Below, piece by piece: positions 32,223 to 45,832 of a stretch of DNA of 64,000 bases. A model generated the notes under the pieces. It searched no databases, was not told the origin of the DNA, and saw only the letters and a list, made by a program, of their open reading frames with translations. Position 1 is the stretch's first letter, and each line of letters begins with the position of its first letter. Both the position numbers and the translations under genes were made by a program. Location: contig OX243814.1 of the NCBI GenBank assembly GCA_945859605.1, positions 25,650,686 through 25,714,685 of the forward strand, given 5' to 3'. This stretch comes from Lumbricus rubellus. Lineage: Eukaryota > Annelida > Clitellata > Crassiclitellata > Lumbricidae.

Positions 32223-33107
32223 GGGGAATGCTGGCGACATAAAAACCCTAACATCGGCTGTGAAGCCATTACCAGATGAAAGCAATGGGATTTATAATGC
32301 TATTGGAGGCTTTCGCATATAATCTGTCAAATTAACTTAATTGATATCTAAAATATAGATTTCTTCTTACGAATACTTGAATAGATGATCCAACAAAGAC
32401 CTTCATACACCATTATAATCCTCTATAGGCTTTCAACGATTAGGTCAAACACAGCTCAGTCCGGCATCTTTGCCTCTATACATAAAAATCTGAGTAGGCA
32501 TACGTATTAAAGCTGGAGGTGCCGTGCTGAGTGGCATTTGCTGAGGAAAATAATTCTTCTGTTTCCAGCGGCGTTCTCTCCCTACCCTTCCCCCCTCCCC
32601 TCCGACACAAAGACCGTTTCCGAGTATGAATAACAATGGCAATAATTCCGTCAGACGTCGCTTCAAGCATCGCAGGCTCCCTCTAGCGAATGCAATGCAC
32701 GCTGCGCCCTATCGAGACGGTCTCCTGCTTAGGTCTCCTGCTGAGGTGACGCGTCCTCTGGCAGCCATTAGCCAGACCCAAAATGACCATTGCGTCCAGT
32801 CAATCTCATGGACCAGCTGGTGCGAGTAAGTAGGCCTAGGCCTACGGCATTTGATTGTAACGTCGACAGCCCTGTTGGGCCCTGGACATTTGTCCCTGCC
32901 CCACTCGGTGACCCTGGAAGTAGCTTTATGCCGACGATGCTGTAGAAATTATTTTCGTAACTCGTAAATATACAATACAATAAAGAATACAATACGAATA
33001 CAATACAATACAATCAGTGCTTAAAGTGCATAAAAAGAAGTGCCTATAGAGTATAGACGCTCCTTACCTTTCTATGCTGTTACGCTGTACTGGCCTAATA
33101 CGTGGCA

Positions 33108-33149
33108 GGACGGCGTTCAGGTTTGAAAATAAGTGCCTGGACGCCGTCC
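33108..33149. repeat. 14-bp hairpin
   Basis: 'ggacggcgttcagg' pairs with 'cctggacgccgtcc', one wobble, across a 14-base loop. Role unknown. Confidence 0.6.
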
Positions 33150-33839
33150 ATGACCGTTCAGTCGCACTTTAGGCCATGGCATGAATAACACAACAAAAGA
33201 AGAAGTAAGGAATAAAGGAAGACATATTATGTAAGTTATGTAACTTCACGGAAAGACAGAAATGGGAAAGAACAAAGAGATTGCAGTGTATGCAACAATT
33301 GGGCGGACAGTGAGAAAGAAAGACCATATAGGCCTAATAAGGAAGCAGATGGTTAAATAAAGCCAGAAGGTCAAAACATCGGTCTCCGAAGGAATAATGA
33401 AGAAATCGCGAAAATGGGTGGGTGCCTTTGGTGGTCAGTAAAAAAGGACATCCAGAGGAAAGGTCACAGTCACCTGAAGCCATGCAAAACACCGTTTCCA
33501 ACGCCTCGATGGTTATTTAAAGATACCATCAGAACTTTTTTCAGAAGCTAAATTCGCAAGACAGTATTCAGCCTCTGAAGTCAGCTGACGACTAAAAAGG
33601 TACGCAAGAAATTGTCGAAACACGTCGCCCAAAAAACATCCGAAGAAATTGCTGACATCAAAAGGGTAGACCACGTTCAATTTTGTTCGTCTTCTAAGCT
33701 ATAAGCTTCTATCTACATGTACCTAGCGCTGACTGTATAAGAAAAACGAAGAAGACGAGCTGAAGGACACGAATCATAAGGCGAAATGATGCACCCTATA
33801 TACATGTATATGCGGAGAAAGAGAACAAAGTCACAGGGC

Positions 33840-33950
33840 AGACAAACACAAACAGGCAGACAGACAGACAGAGGCAGGGACAAAGAGAGAGAGGGAGAGA
33901 GAGACACAGACAGAGACACAGACACAAACTCAGACAGAGACAGATATGCA
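33840..33950. repeat. GACAGA-rich run
   Basis: Degenerate purine-rich simple repeat. Confidence 0.8.
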
Positions 33951-35066
33951 TGGTGTTAGGGAGAGTGTGAATTAGTAGCGAACAATAGATGGAAGAATGG
34001 AGGTTAAAAAGAATGGGCTTACAAAAGAAAACCTTTCGGCACTAGAGAATTATAGGTCGAGGCATTGAAAAGAGAAAGTGTTGGACGAGTAGGAAAGCAA
34101 TGCGATGGCTATAAGGAAAGGCTGCTTAGAATAGAAAGAGTTAGTAGAAGTAAGAAGGAAACATTTCTCAAGGGTAACAGTGTAGTACCGGTACATCAGA
34201 GAGAAACCGCTTCTAACATCACCCGCGGGCCATAGAAGATACGATGGCAGCAACTTAGCTGGTCCCAGTGAACTGCAGCTGAGCTGCTGCCATCGAAAGC
34301 ATCTTTCGTGGTTTCAGTGATTGATTGCAGTTTGTTGTCGGAGTCCCGTAGTTTCCTCGCAGTTGGAGACGTCGTTTAACGGCGCATCACTGTGTTTCTA
34401 TTTTCTAATGCGAATTTTATGACTATTAATGCTCTAGAGTTTAGATCCATTGCAATTCATACATGACTTGATGCACTGCACTGTTTTGCTATTTTGACTG
34501 AAGGTCGTCATCGGAATGAGGAATATTATTAGGCTATGTGAATCTAATCATCAACAAAGTTATAGTTTAAACGTCAATAGGCTACAGTAGATATTGTTCA
34601 GTTAAAGTTCACATTTTCACTATTGGCAGTTGCAAGCTGATCAAGAATTTAATCGAAAGAGAGAAAGAAGTCAAATATCTTTCTGTAAACGCATTGAAAA
34701 GAAGTTCCAATGCATGTTAGGCATTTGCCTTCCGTCATCGTAATCCGCAGCTTGTTCTTCAAGTTCAAAAAACATTTTGATGAAGCATCCTTCACCAGCG
34801 CAGCATGCTTAGAAGCCATTAGGCACGTGTAGGCTACCTACAGAGAGCTATGGACACGTTGGGAGTTGCAGATTGAAGAACTTCAGTGCGCAGCAATATG
34901 GCAAACCCAGAAGCTGACAATGTAGGCCCACGCCTTCGCACTTTGAAAAATAACGAACGAGACAATTTCATCGAGGAATGTTCCAGCTTCTAAATCGCCA
35001 AAATGTGTTTTTCTAAAAGCAGTGACAATTATCTCTAATCTAGTGCAGTACGTGCAACGAAGTCTC

Positions 35067-35272
35067 ACGGTTTTTTTATCGTGCAGTTGCACACAAAATG
35101 TGCAGTTCTAAATGGATTTGTGCAGTTGTAGTAACTTGTAGAAGCACTTCTGTACAGTTAAAACTAGCAAAAAATGGTCATTGTCCTCCGATTGGAAGTA
35201 ATTTACCATGGAGGATGGGAAAGAAAGGAAGGAGTTGTGCAGTTCTAAAAATTCCTTAAAAACAACCCTGCG
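35067..35272 (+). repeat. Dispersed repeat, copy A
   Basis: A ~200-bp sequence that recurs at 44567-44764 in the same orientation, about 85% identical by eye. It contains several 'tgcagtt' motifs and 'gtcattgtcctcc', and has weak inverted ends around 'gttttt'. Probably a MITE. Confidence 0.8.
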
Positions 35273-35654
35273 AAGTCCGTGGTAACTCTGAACATGTTCC
35301 AATCAAGTTAAATTTTTGTGGCAATCTATAATAGACCTACCTCTCGATGAATGAGTAAACTGATTCAGGATCACCAAGTGTGCGGAAATCTCTCCAGTTT
35401 TCCTGTCAATACATAATTCTTTGACGACTCGTTCTCTTTAAAAATTTGTCCATTGCTAAGAAGAACGTTGAGAAATATTAATATTATATTTTAAGAAATT
35501 ACTTTTAGGCCTAAAAGCAATGGCGTCTCAGTTGGTAGGCCTATACTTCACAATTGCAATAACGTGCACTAAAAATAGCACCGGAATGAACTAATTAGAG
35601 TTCTCCAAAATGCCCTGCAGGGTGAAGACAATTAAAGTTCTATGAAGAAACTTG

Positions 35655-35900
35655 AGGTGCTTATTTTATCAATTTATTTCTCGCATTTGCTATAGCGTCC
35701 CCTCAAGTTATACACTCAGAAGCGCTCCAGACTACAACGCGGACACAGCATCGGAGTTTCACGCCGAAGCGTACGAGCAATCGCGAGCGAAGGACTTGCT
35801 CAAGGTCCCTACACGGTGGCTTGAGGTGGATTCTAACCCAGAACCCACCGACCCCAGAGCACCGAACCGACCGACATACACCACCGCACTCCACAACGTG
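35655..35900 (-). mobile_element. tRNA-derived SINE, full-length copy
   Basis: On the minus strand the head 'gtgcggtggtgt' (A box) is followed by 'ggttagaatcc' (B box near 35828-35838). Then come 'accttgagcaagtcctt', 'ggcgtgaaactccgatg' and a 'gcgctatagc' tail, the same order as at 47787-48016. Internal pol III promoter boxes are visible. Non-coding. Confidence 0.85.
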
Positions 35901-38550
35901 TTGTCTGACTGCGCCATCATAAGTCAAACACTGAGGTGGCGACGATAGTTCCGCGAGAAAAATTCTACTTAAAGAGATATGCAATATATATTTTTTTGAT
36001 TAAAACTGTATATTATAGGTCTACTCTCCGATTACTGTTATTTAATTTAAACCTGAATATTGGACTGCTGTCCATAGCTGACAATATCATCGTCATGCAG
36101 ACAGAAATCTTTTTAAAAGTCGGTCATCCGTCAAACAATGTTTGGATAAAAATGGTTATGTGGCCAAAACAAGATGGGAAAGCACTGCTGTAACTTGTAA
36201 GGCTTATTGGGCAATTTGAAAGAAGACGCTTAAAAATCATTATTTTGTGAGTCTATGATCATAGATTTAGACTATAGCTGAAATTTGGATCAAAATAGAC
36301 TTCTGACGTAGTTTCTGTGTTGGAAACGGACATCATTAACCTGTTATTATTATATGCCTATAAGTAGGCCTATTATAAACACTTGGGGTAAGAAGCCATT
36401 GTTCGTGTATAACTTCATGATAACAATAGAAAACCATTGACATTTGACAATGATTATATAATATATATTTATTATATATACATATTATATAATTATATAT
36501 AAATGTAAAATTATATATAGTCAGTAAGGTGACAGAAAACGATCGATGCGATGGGTCTGCAGGGGTTCCATTCTGATGACCTTGCCATACGATGAGATAC
36601 TTTTTAACTTATAGAATTTTATCCATAACTATTCAGAAATTTGCAGTAACAGAAAGTCATAATTAATCTTATACAATAGTCTATGTCTATGATAGACCTG
36701 TATGCAATTATGCATGTAGGCAAGGCGCCTTTCTTTTGGGGAAAATGACGCCCCCCTGTGTGGAAATGACGCCCCCTCCTTTGTGGAAATGGAGCCTTCT
36801 AGAACTGCCTGCTTTGCCTATGCCTAAGGCCAACCCTCCATATAGGTCCATTGGTGCCAACCTTTCACGAGGAGCTGCGCTGATTTCCTGTTCACTTTTA
36901 GCAGGTCTGTATACATTCCACACTGTCTACGCGCTCGTTGTCAAAGGGATATCCAAAATACAGGTTTCATAACGGCACATATTGGTAATAGTGCTGGTAA
37001 ATTGGCGGATTTCATTGGCAATTCATTGTCAGAGTTCTGACGTTTTGTTCTTACCGGGACAGAATAACTTCTGTAATGTAGAGTATGTGTAATTGTGTAT
37101 GCATGCCGGTAGAGCCGGTGTCGCGTGACAGAGTCGCACCACCACTAAAACTCTCTCCCGGAGACTTCATTCAAACCAGATTCTCACCCCGGGCCCCGGT
37201 GGATCTGTTCCAGAATAAGGTTGCCCTCCGGAGACTATATTCTGAAACAAAGTATCCGGGGGAGAGAGAATATTTCCTCCGTCGACGAAATAAAGTCTCC
37301 TGTGTTCAGCGTGAATTGGACTATACAGTTGCATAGAATTTATATATGAGCATTGAGCAGCTTAAACGTGCAGTTTGCTAAAACGTTTAGGCCTATCAAG
37401 AACATATATATGATTATATATATATATACATTTTTCATATTAGAAAATTTCGTCCAACACAGGGTTTCAGCCAGAGGTGACTGTGTTTCGGGTGAGGGGA
37501 GACTCTATATGGGGGAGGCTTTATATCGTGTTACCGGTGGTAGGCCTACTAATACGCCGCGTTAGTGAATATAAGTTAGCCTCATCTGGTTGTGTTTAAC
37601 TTGTGTAAGTACATGCGTTTAAACGTACACACATTTTCCATTATGCGCTATAACACAGAGATCTCGATCCATTTGGTTTTTTGTGCGATCCCAATATCAG
37701 GAAACATAAAATATCAGATATCAGATATCAGTAGAGCAGCTTGACTTAGGGTCTATACAATATGCATGCAATACATAAGCACTGACTCTGCAACACATAC
37801 GCCCACTGAACATGCACGCACACACATACACACACATAAACACACACATACACAACCCATAGCATAAGCCTATGAACCGGCCTCCAGAAACACAGCAAGA
37901 CAGCCAACTAGGTTATCAGCTAAGCAAATTCGTTGATTAGTCGGTCTGCAAGCTGCATCATTCTCCAGAAAACCACCTAATTCGCTATGGGAGGATGCCC
38001 AGGGGTCCGGCCCCTTGTGGGAGGGGGCACAGACTAGGTTTATGCCTTTTAAAATATAACTTAACAGAGAATTACCTCAGTTTAGACTTCAAATTGACAA
38101 CTGATCAGAATAATAAATTATTGCGTATAAAAAATGTAATTAATATGAAATCGTAAGTCGTATTCTACCTGCACTTTTATTATTTAAATTTATATTCCAA
38201 AATGTTTTATCGTAAACCCTTGACACATATGCCTATAGGGATTCGGAATTTCTATAGCCACAGTTCTGCTTGTAGTTGTATACGAGCCTCCAGTTAGCTA
38301 GGAAATAGCGATTCGGACATGAAGCTTGTCTGTTTTGAATGTGGAGCAATCTTGCAAACGTGAGGATCCAGACATGCTCATGGCTTTAAATTTCCTAAAG
38401 CTATAAGCTTAGGTCTATATAGTCAGTCAGTTAATCTGCGATCATCTTTGCATCGAAGAGTCGACATTGCAATGACTGACCGTGCGAGTCTTTATTCTCG
38501 CGGCCGTAGCAACAGCAGCAGCGGTTAACTCCGTAACTAAGAGTGAGAAG
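35901..38550. other. Intergenic, simple repeats only
   Basis: No exon recognised. There is an AT-rich palindromic patch at 36455-36525, a ~24-bp duplication with 'gtggaaatg' at 36740-36790, and a CA-rich run near 37815-37855. Confidence 0.5.
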
Positions 38551-38559
38551 AAGCAGGAA

Positions 38560-38815
38560 GAGGAGGAAGAGGCAGACAGACAGACAGACGGAGACGGAGA
38601 CGGACAGAGACAGAATCAGAAACAGATACAGAGACAGAAAGGCAGAGACAGAGACAGAGAAACAGAGAAACAGAGAGACAAAGAGAGATACAAAGAGAGA
38701 CAGAGAGTCAGAGACAGAGATAGACAGAGTAATAGAGAGACATAGAGAGATACAAAGAGAGACATGGAGACAGAGAGAGACAGTGACAGAATCAGAGACA
38801 GACAGACAGAGTATC
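38560..38815. repeat. (GACAGA)n array
   Basis: Purine-rich satellite of GACAGA/GAGACA units, about 255 bp. Confidence 0.95.
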
Positions 38816-39771
38816 TCAAACGTCTGATCTGATATAGGCGAAGAAGGTCCATGCGGCCACCGGCGTCCACGTGCCAGCGATGCCACTCATGCCAGCGATG
38901 CCTCTGCTCGCCTGCCGCATATAGATGCAAAAACCATTATTGCTGCAGCGCTGCTGTCCGTCTCTCATTCACTCTGACTCCGTCTTTCTTGGAGGATATT
39001 TCTGCTTCTGCCGCAGCAGCAGCAGCACCAGCAGCAGAAGCCGAATCTTCCGCTTGATCTCCGATGATGTGATCGCCCTAAGACAGCTGACTCAAATTTC
39101 CGACTCAGAACCACGTAGGCTATACAGCACCAGCAGTGATTGAAGTCGTTGGGTATTGTACTCAGCAACGCAGTAGGCGTGGAATAAGAATACAAAAAAC
39201 TTCTTATCAGCAGCTGCTAAAGATAGGCTAAACAAACCAAGGTTGCACAATCAAGGAACAGGGTAAATGAAAATGTATGCCGGATATTGCGTCAAAGATC
39301 TCTGGCAATCTGATTCAGGTTTGAACGGAGAGTTGACTGAAGAGGGTACAATCGCAATAATCGCCTCCGTTAGGCTATTAGTGAGATTGGTTTTCAGTGT
39401 GGTTGGAAAGTATCAACAGAATGAGAATCTATGAAAATATAAACATTCTGTGTAAGGCTGGTTCTTGTCGATGATTCTAAAACTGAAGAAAGTCTTTGGT
39501 TGAGAAGAAATGATAATTCAATAGACGCTAAGACTTGAACCATACGAAGCCACGAATTCGAGGTATTTGGTGGAGAAGTATTTGGAATAGATAAGACACC
39601 TGAACTGTAGATTTTTTAAAACACAATGTCAAATCAGCAGCTGTGGAGACTTGTTTCTGAGGATGCAGTTCTAAAGGGCGTTTCATGCTCTGCTAATTGA
39701 TTGATGATTTCTTTCCTATTTTATCGTCGTTCGTTTCTTCTTGAAATCTAACAAAGTATACAGTGAGGAAA

Positions 39772-39835
39772 ATGCCACGAACTCCATTGTTCTTCTGGCT
39801 TCTACAGATTGTTCTCATTAAATCCGTTTCAAATG
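39772..39835 (+). CDS. Signal-peptide exon of a predicted secreted or membrane protein (partial gene)
   Basis: The ATG context is gaaaATGcc. The 21 codons encode MPRTP, a hydrophobic run rich in Leu, Phe and Ile, then SVSN, which has signal-peptide character. A strong donor ATG|gtaagc follows, leaving phase 1. The next plausible exon is 56312-56465, whose acceptor accepts phase 1 to make Glu. No function can be read from this exon alone. The gene extends past the window. Confidence 0.6.
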
Positions 39836-39902
39836 GTAAGCGATATTCTATCTGTTCTGCAGCTAATTCCGAAATTATATCAGTACATACTTTGCATACA
39901 AT

Positions 39903-40164
39903 GTACATACATACATGCATACATAAATACATACATACATACATACATACATACATACATACAATACATACATACATACATACATACATACATACATACA
40001 TACATACATACATACATACATACATACATACATACATACATACATACATACATACATACATACATACATACATACATACATACATACATACATACATACA
40101 TACATACATACATACATACATACATACATACATACATACATACATACATACATACATACATACA

Positions 40165-40198
<34 letters not shown>

Positions 40199-40295
40199 CA
40201 TGCATACATGCATACATGCATACATGCATACATGCATACATGCATACATGCATACATGCATACATGCATACATACATACATACATACATGCCTAC
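39903..40295. repeat. (ACAT)n array
   Basis: About 390 bp of ACAT with a block of ATGC-containing variants at its right side, beginning 68 bases after the signal-exon donor. Confidence 0.97.
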
Positions 40296-41224
40296 ATAGT
40301 CTATATACATACATGCGTGAATCACATACAATACATACTACATGTATATATAAGTGGCAGCAATGTCTTCCGTCAGAGTTTTCATCATAGGGCAATTTGA
40401 TACTGTAACATTACCGGCATGTAGACTCTTTCGATGTAGGTATAATGTAATGTAATCGGACATTGCAGACCTATAGGCCTACTTAAAGTTTTGATGTTTA
40501 TAAAGAGTCACTGTATATAGGCCTAGAACGTGAAATTGGAGTAAACTGAAGTGAAACTAGATTGAATAAATGTGGATGAACGCAATGAACGCACGCCTAT
40601 TCTAATTCGTTGGCCCCCCCCCAAGTTTTTACCCTAATGCCTAATACCCTACTATCACACCAGCGTAGGCTGACTTAAAGCCAACGTGACAGATGGCTGG
40701 CGTGAAACGGTTGCCAGCTGGAGCAGGACAGGAGCACACATCAGAGGCGTGAAATTAATGGGAAGGGGGGAAGTTGTTTGAATGGGAAATGAGAGATTAG
40801 TTTTACAAAGTGGAATGAGGCGAATGATGTCGCAATCTCATAGGATCTTCTTGCATGGACAAACCGAATTGACCCATCCATCCATCCGCCCTTGTTCCAT
40901 CCATCTGACCGCCGCAGTGGTGGAGCAGCCCCTCGCTCCACTTGGTTCGTCCGGGCACTGTGCAACCTGCCAGGCTCCGTTGTAGAGGTCGTTATTGGAC
41001 GAATGATGAATTGTCTCTGGAAGCACACGACGTGTCAAAGGAAGGAAAGGTCAAACGATGGAATCGCTATAGATAAGAAAGGAAACACGACGTCGCTCGA
41101 TAGATGGCAGCTTAGATACGCAGAGAAACACGTCAAGATATATATATACATATATTATATGCATACGATTATAAAATATGTATATACCAGTATATATATA
41201 TGGGTAAATGTACAGAACATGTAG

Positions 41225-41830
41225 AGGTGGGAGGGTTCCAGTGAGAGAGGCAGACAGAGAGACAGAGACGAAAACAGAGATATAGGTGACAGCCGTAGAG
41301 AGGCAGAGGCAGAGGTAGAGATAAAGACATAGACGGCAGACATAGAGAGACAGAGAGACAGAGAGAGAGACAGAGAGAGACAGAGACAGCGACAGAGACA
41401 GCGAGAGGCAGAGAGAGACAGCGAGAGGCAGAAAGAGATAGAGATAAAGACATAGACATATAGAGGCAGAGAGAGAGAGAGAGAGGGAGAGAGAGACAGA
41501 TATAAAGACATATACATAGAGAGGCAGAGAGAGAGAAACAGAGATAGGATAGAGACAGACAGAGACAGAGATATACAGAGAGAGAAAGAGAGGGAGAGAC
41601 ATAAACAGAGACAGAGAAACAGAGATAGAGATAGAGACAGAGAAAGAGAAAGAGATAGAGACAGAGACAGTGAGAGATAGGAAGAGAGAGAGAGGGAGGG
41701 AGTGAGAGAGAGGAAGACAGAGAGGCAGAAATAGATACAGAGACAGAGAGGGAGATAGAGACAGAGACGGAGATCAAGAGAGAGACAGAAAGAGATAGAG
41801 ACATATACGATGACGGAGACAGAGACCAAG
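41225..41830. repeat. (GAGACA)n purine satellite
   Basis: Degenerate GACAGA/GAGA repeats, about 600 bp. Long Leu/Ser-rich open frames here are artefacts. Confidence 0.95.
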
Positions 41831-42054
41831 ACCAATAACAAGATGCGTTCAAAGGTAGCGTTGTGAGACAAAGGAGACACGTTGATTCGAATTGAAGGAG
41901 ACGTGGTGAAGCTGGTGATCTCTCCATGCGAAAGGAAATGGAAATGGAAATGGAAATGTAGAGTGGAAGACGTTGCGGTGTCATTCGGTGCTGTTTTAAT
42001 CACGAGCACCACAATGATGACAACCACCGTTAACCCTGGTGTGACTGTCGTCGT

Positions 42055-42117
42055 GTAATCTACCAGTGTGCAGTCTACCAGTGTGTAATCTACCAGTGTG
42101 CAGTCTACCAGTGTGCA
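42055..42117. repeat. 15-bp minisatellite
   Basis: Tandem 'tctaccagtgtgcag' with 'tgtaa' variants, about four copies. Confidence 0.85.
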
Positions 42118-42449
42118 GTGCAGTGCACAGAGGCGGTATGGAATATAATACAGACCTCCTCCTCCTCATGTCACATAATATGTATAGCCTCCTCATATCG
42201 TCTGACTTGTGTCATGTCGAGCCGGCACAGTCCTTGCAGGTCATTGGTGACATTGACTGTCGATGAATACATGTATATGTCGGTCACTTATCGGTCGAAA
42301 CACACTCGTATGGCATCGTTTCGTTCAGTTCAGTTCTTGTTTCGACCTCATGGACTTGGAAACGGCATAGGTCTATCGGAAGCGTCACTCCCCTTATTCT
42401 AATCTAAAGCATATAACCTATACAGATATATGATCTATATAGTCATCTC

Positions 42450-42725
42450 TGTCTGTCTCAGTCCCTCTTGTCTCTCTTGTCTCTCTGTCTCTGTCTCTGT
42501 CTCTGTATCTGTATCTGTCTATCGCTCCCTCTGTCTGTCTCTGTCTTTCGCTCTCTCTCTCTCTCTCTGTTTCCCTCTCTCTGTTTCTCTCTGTCTCTTT
42601 CTGTCTCTCTCTCTGTCTCTCTCTGTCACTCTCTGTCTCTCTCTGTCACTCTCTGTCACTCTCTGTCTCTCTCTGTCTCTCTCTGTCACTCTCTGTCTCT
42701 CTCTGTCTCTGTCTGTCTGTCTCCC
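42450..42725. repeat. (CTCTGT)n pyrimidine array
   Basis: Pyrimidine-strand counterpart of the GACAGA satellites. It holds a higher-order unit with 'cactctctgtctctctctg'. Confidence 0.95.
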
Positions 42726-43040
42726 TCTCCCAGTTCGCAATCAACAGAATAATAATTTCATCTTTCGCTTGATTTAAGAACCCGGTTGAAGAATTATGCG
42801 TCTGCACTCAGCTACACTTGTCTCTGCCTCAGTCTCTGCTGAGCTGAATCTGCTCCTAGCTGTTCCAATTCCAAATACAATTCTCAGCACTACTCCACCC
42901 ACCACGCTCTTCTCCTACAATATAACAAAGATCCTCTCTCATCGTGCAGTGCAGCGTGGTAATTGTTTTGTCGCCAGTCTAGTTTATGTGCCGAGCAAAA
43001 CAAAGATCGCTTGGGGCAAATAATATCTGTCTCTGTGATC

Positions 43041-43341
43041 CATGGGCGTCCGCAGTGGGGCGCAAGGGGGCGCAAGTGCGCCCCCCTGGATTTTCGCATA
43101 GTTGAACATATAATTAGTCTATTTAGATTATTTGTTTGCCATTTTGCGATTTTCAATGTGATTATCGATTCGTTCTACAAATTGAACCTATAATCTTTCT
43201 TTAGTCACATAACGTATAGGTAGGCTATAGGATTCTCTCGTGATAATATGGAAATTCAAACTGTCACCCATTAAATTTAGACCATGTGACAATTATTTAA
43301 AAGTTTGCGCCCCCTTATAAAAATTCCTGCGGACGCCCATG
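43041..43341. mobile_element. hAT-type MITE, 301 bp
   Basis: Perfect 15-bp terminal inverted repeat 'catgggcgtccgcag' at both ends. It is flanked by an exact 8-bp duplication 'ctgtgatc' (43033-43040 and 43342-43349). Subterminal G/C runs (gcgcaaggggg; gcgccccctt) mirror each other. No coding capacity. The 8-bp duplication indicates hAT-like mobilisation. Confidence 0.9.
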
Positions 43342-43669
43342 CTGTGATCTCTCAAGTCCAATCGAAAACAGTCGAAGTAAACCAGTAGAGCAACACGCGA
43401 CTGCTGCAGCAACTCAGTTCCAATGCAGGCACCAGTAAAAAACTCATTCGGCCATAAAACAAAGAAAAATTTTCAGTAACGCCTAGTCTGTTGGGCGACC
43501 CGCTCTCACCGCTGCCGGTGTCGCTGAATATTCTACCCCTCAAAAGCTATCCGACGGGATGAATTAACCTATTTCCCAGATAGAATATAACGGGTAGAGA
43601 GTATGGCGGATAAATCATTCTATGCCTCCTGCGTATAATTATTGAAAAATGCGTGTATTTGATAGTAGA

Positions 43670-43728
43670 ATCACTGCAAATTTTGATTAGAGCATAAATT
43701 TTATGCTCCAATCAAAATTTGAAGTGAT
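43670..43728. repeat. 29-bp snap-back palindrome
   Basis: Arms of 29 bp with two mismatches and no loop, with 'aattttgatt' in each arm. The lack of a loop argues against a microRNA. Confidence 0.8.
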
Positions 43729-44566
43729 TGGAATTGTTTAAGCGTCCCAGGCAATGTTCAAAGCAAGGCAGCTCGATTTTTTTAGTTAGTGACTCTATAA
43801 AGTTAGACCTAATGTTCTTAAGTGTTCTAAATGTTATACGTGTTCTAAAAGCGAACAAAGTTACCTATAGCAGGGATAATAAGCACACCTGTTAGTGGCA
43901 GTGTTCAAAACAAAGTAAATGGAAAGTTAATTTGCAAAAATAAGCACACGCAGAAGTGGCTTCATTCGCCTCCTCTTCAACATGGGGGATACAATCATTA
44001 AGAGGGATACTATTTCGTGACACCGGCATATATAGACAGCTTAAGTAGATAACTCTGCCAGGCAAGAGGTTCCGTGATCAGACATCATTCATTACCATGG
44101 TCTTAAAGAATGGCTACATATTATAGGCCACAAACATGGATATGTACATTGTATAGGGCCTACATACATGTATGTTCAAAATCAGAAAGACCATACTTTA
44201 TATATATATATATATTGATATATATATATATTAAATACACGTTATACAGGAATAAGGTCAACTATGTGATAAGATATACTGACTCGTGTTGCAAGCCTTA
44301 TCAGCGACAATCCCCAGATCCACTGCTTTGGGGGTTTAAGAAATAAACGAATGTTTCTGCAGAAAAAGGTCACCTACAACCCTACATGTAGGACTATATC
44401 TTTTTTATATACAGGGTATGGCGTCCATCGGCATTAAAATGTCACGTGATGTCACACCGTGTTTCGAACTCCAAAAAGGTTAAGGGCTGTGGAATCGACC
44501 ATCGTCAAAACTCTTCTGGTCTGTTTCAAATTTTAAAAAAAACTGAACTAAAATGACGCAGAACTA

Positions 44567-44764
44567 GGGCGTTTTTTAACATGCAGTTGTACACAAAATA
44601 TGCAGTTCTAAATGAATTTATGCAGTTGTAGAAGCACTTTTGTACAGTTAAAACTAGCAAAAAAGGTCATTGTCCTCCAATTGGAAGTAATTATTTACCA
44701 CGGAGGATGGGAAAGGAAAGAAGGGGCTGTGCAGTTCTAAAAATCCCTTAAAAACAGCCATGCG
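44567..44764 (+). repeat. Dispersed repeat, copy B
   Basis: Second copy of the sequence at 35067-35272, same orientation. It has a 12-base gap near the 'tgcagttgtagaagc' part and a small insertion in the 'ttatttacc' part. Confidence 0.8.
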
Positions 44765-45832
44765 CTGAACAATGTATGTTAGGCTACGTGTTACATATAA
44801 TGTGTGAAGAATAATAACTCGACCTGTGAAACAAGCTCTGCGTCCAATAATTGAGAAAGTCAAATAATGTGATTTGAAGTAACTTCACAGAATAGGAGGC
44901 AAATGGTTTTGCATGCAAAGACACAATTGACTCAAAATTATCCACGGGAAAAATCAGATTAACATCACACGATGTTCCCGTCGTTGATTAAAAAATAAAC
45001 AGATGATTATAGGGGACCTATAGTCCTGCACGTATTCGTAATCAAGTGCGTATCACTAATAATTATTGAAGTGAATGTGTCTCTGCGTGTGTGTGCGTGC
45101 GTGCGTGTGTGCGTGTGTGCGTGTGTCCTCGGTGACCACTGCACCTTTATTTTTGCATTGGAGCTAATAATTAACGGTAGGTGGCGACACATTCATCTTG
45201 TAGTAGCCATGGCAACGACATATATGCTAAGACTGCAGTCTGTACCTGTTGAGGTGAGAAGTTGGGGGTGGAATGGTGGGGTGGGGTGGAATGGAAATGG
45301 AGTGACGGTTGACAATGAGAGTGGATTCTTTCTTCCAACTGCATGCCGTGTTGAGATGGGAAATTTCATGCTGCAGAGCTTGGATGAAACTCTTTAATCT
45401 GTCGTCGTCCATGTTGTTCGCCATGCTGTATATGAAGATGCTGCTGCTTAACCCTTTAGAGACCAGCTACATATGTTTTCCATGCATTTTAGTGCACGCT
45501 GGTCGTTAAGGGTTAAAGACGAGCAGGTGTGCACTGTGCATCTCTTCTTGCAAAACGTCGAATGTCAAATGTCTGTGTTTATGGGGAAGAAAATACGATC
45601 GCATAGATTCTTCAATTCTCCAATGTTTTTCGGATTATCTTTATTTCTTTCGTTCATTTAGTAATGAAATAAAAACATCGTCTGTGAGCAACCTCGTCCT
45701 GTTTTTTAAGTAGGCCATGCATCTATGCAGGAGTTGTTTGGAGGGTTCTATAATTTGATGTCGTAACTAGACCTCTATCCAACAGCTATGGAGGTATAGT
45801 TGGGCGGATAGTTTCACTAGCATCTGGCATAT

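Larger units (their letters stand above)
31661..35066. other. Intergenic DNA after the receptor gene
   Basis: I see no exon here. It contains a hAT-like end near 32199, a 14-bp hairpin at 33108-33149 and a GA-rich run at about 33840-33950. The first few hundred bases are presumably receptor 3' UTR. Confidence 0.5.

Noticed and set aside
39693..40395. Long open frames on both strands rich in Tyr/Met/Cys or His/Ile
   Set aside because: All are translations of the ACAT array. Only the first 64 nt from 39772 have signal-peptide and donor features.
41051..42027. Minus-strand open frames up to 290 codons, Leu/Ser/Cys-rich
   Set aside because: Translations of the GACAGA satellite. Overlapping frames in several phases show there is no coding constraint.
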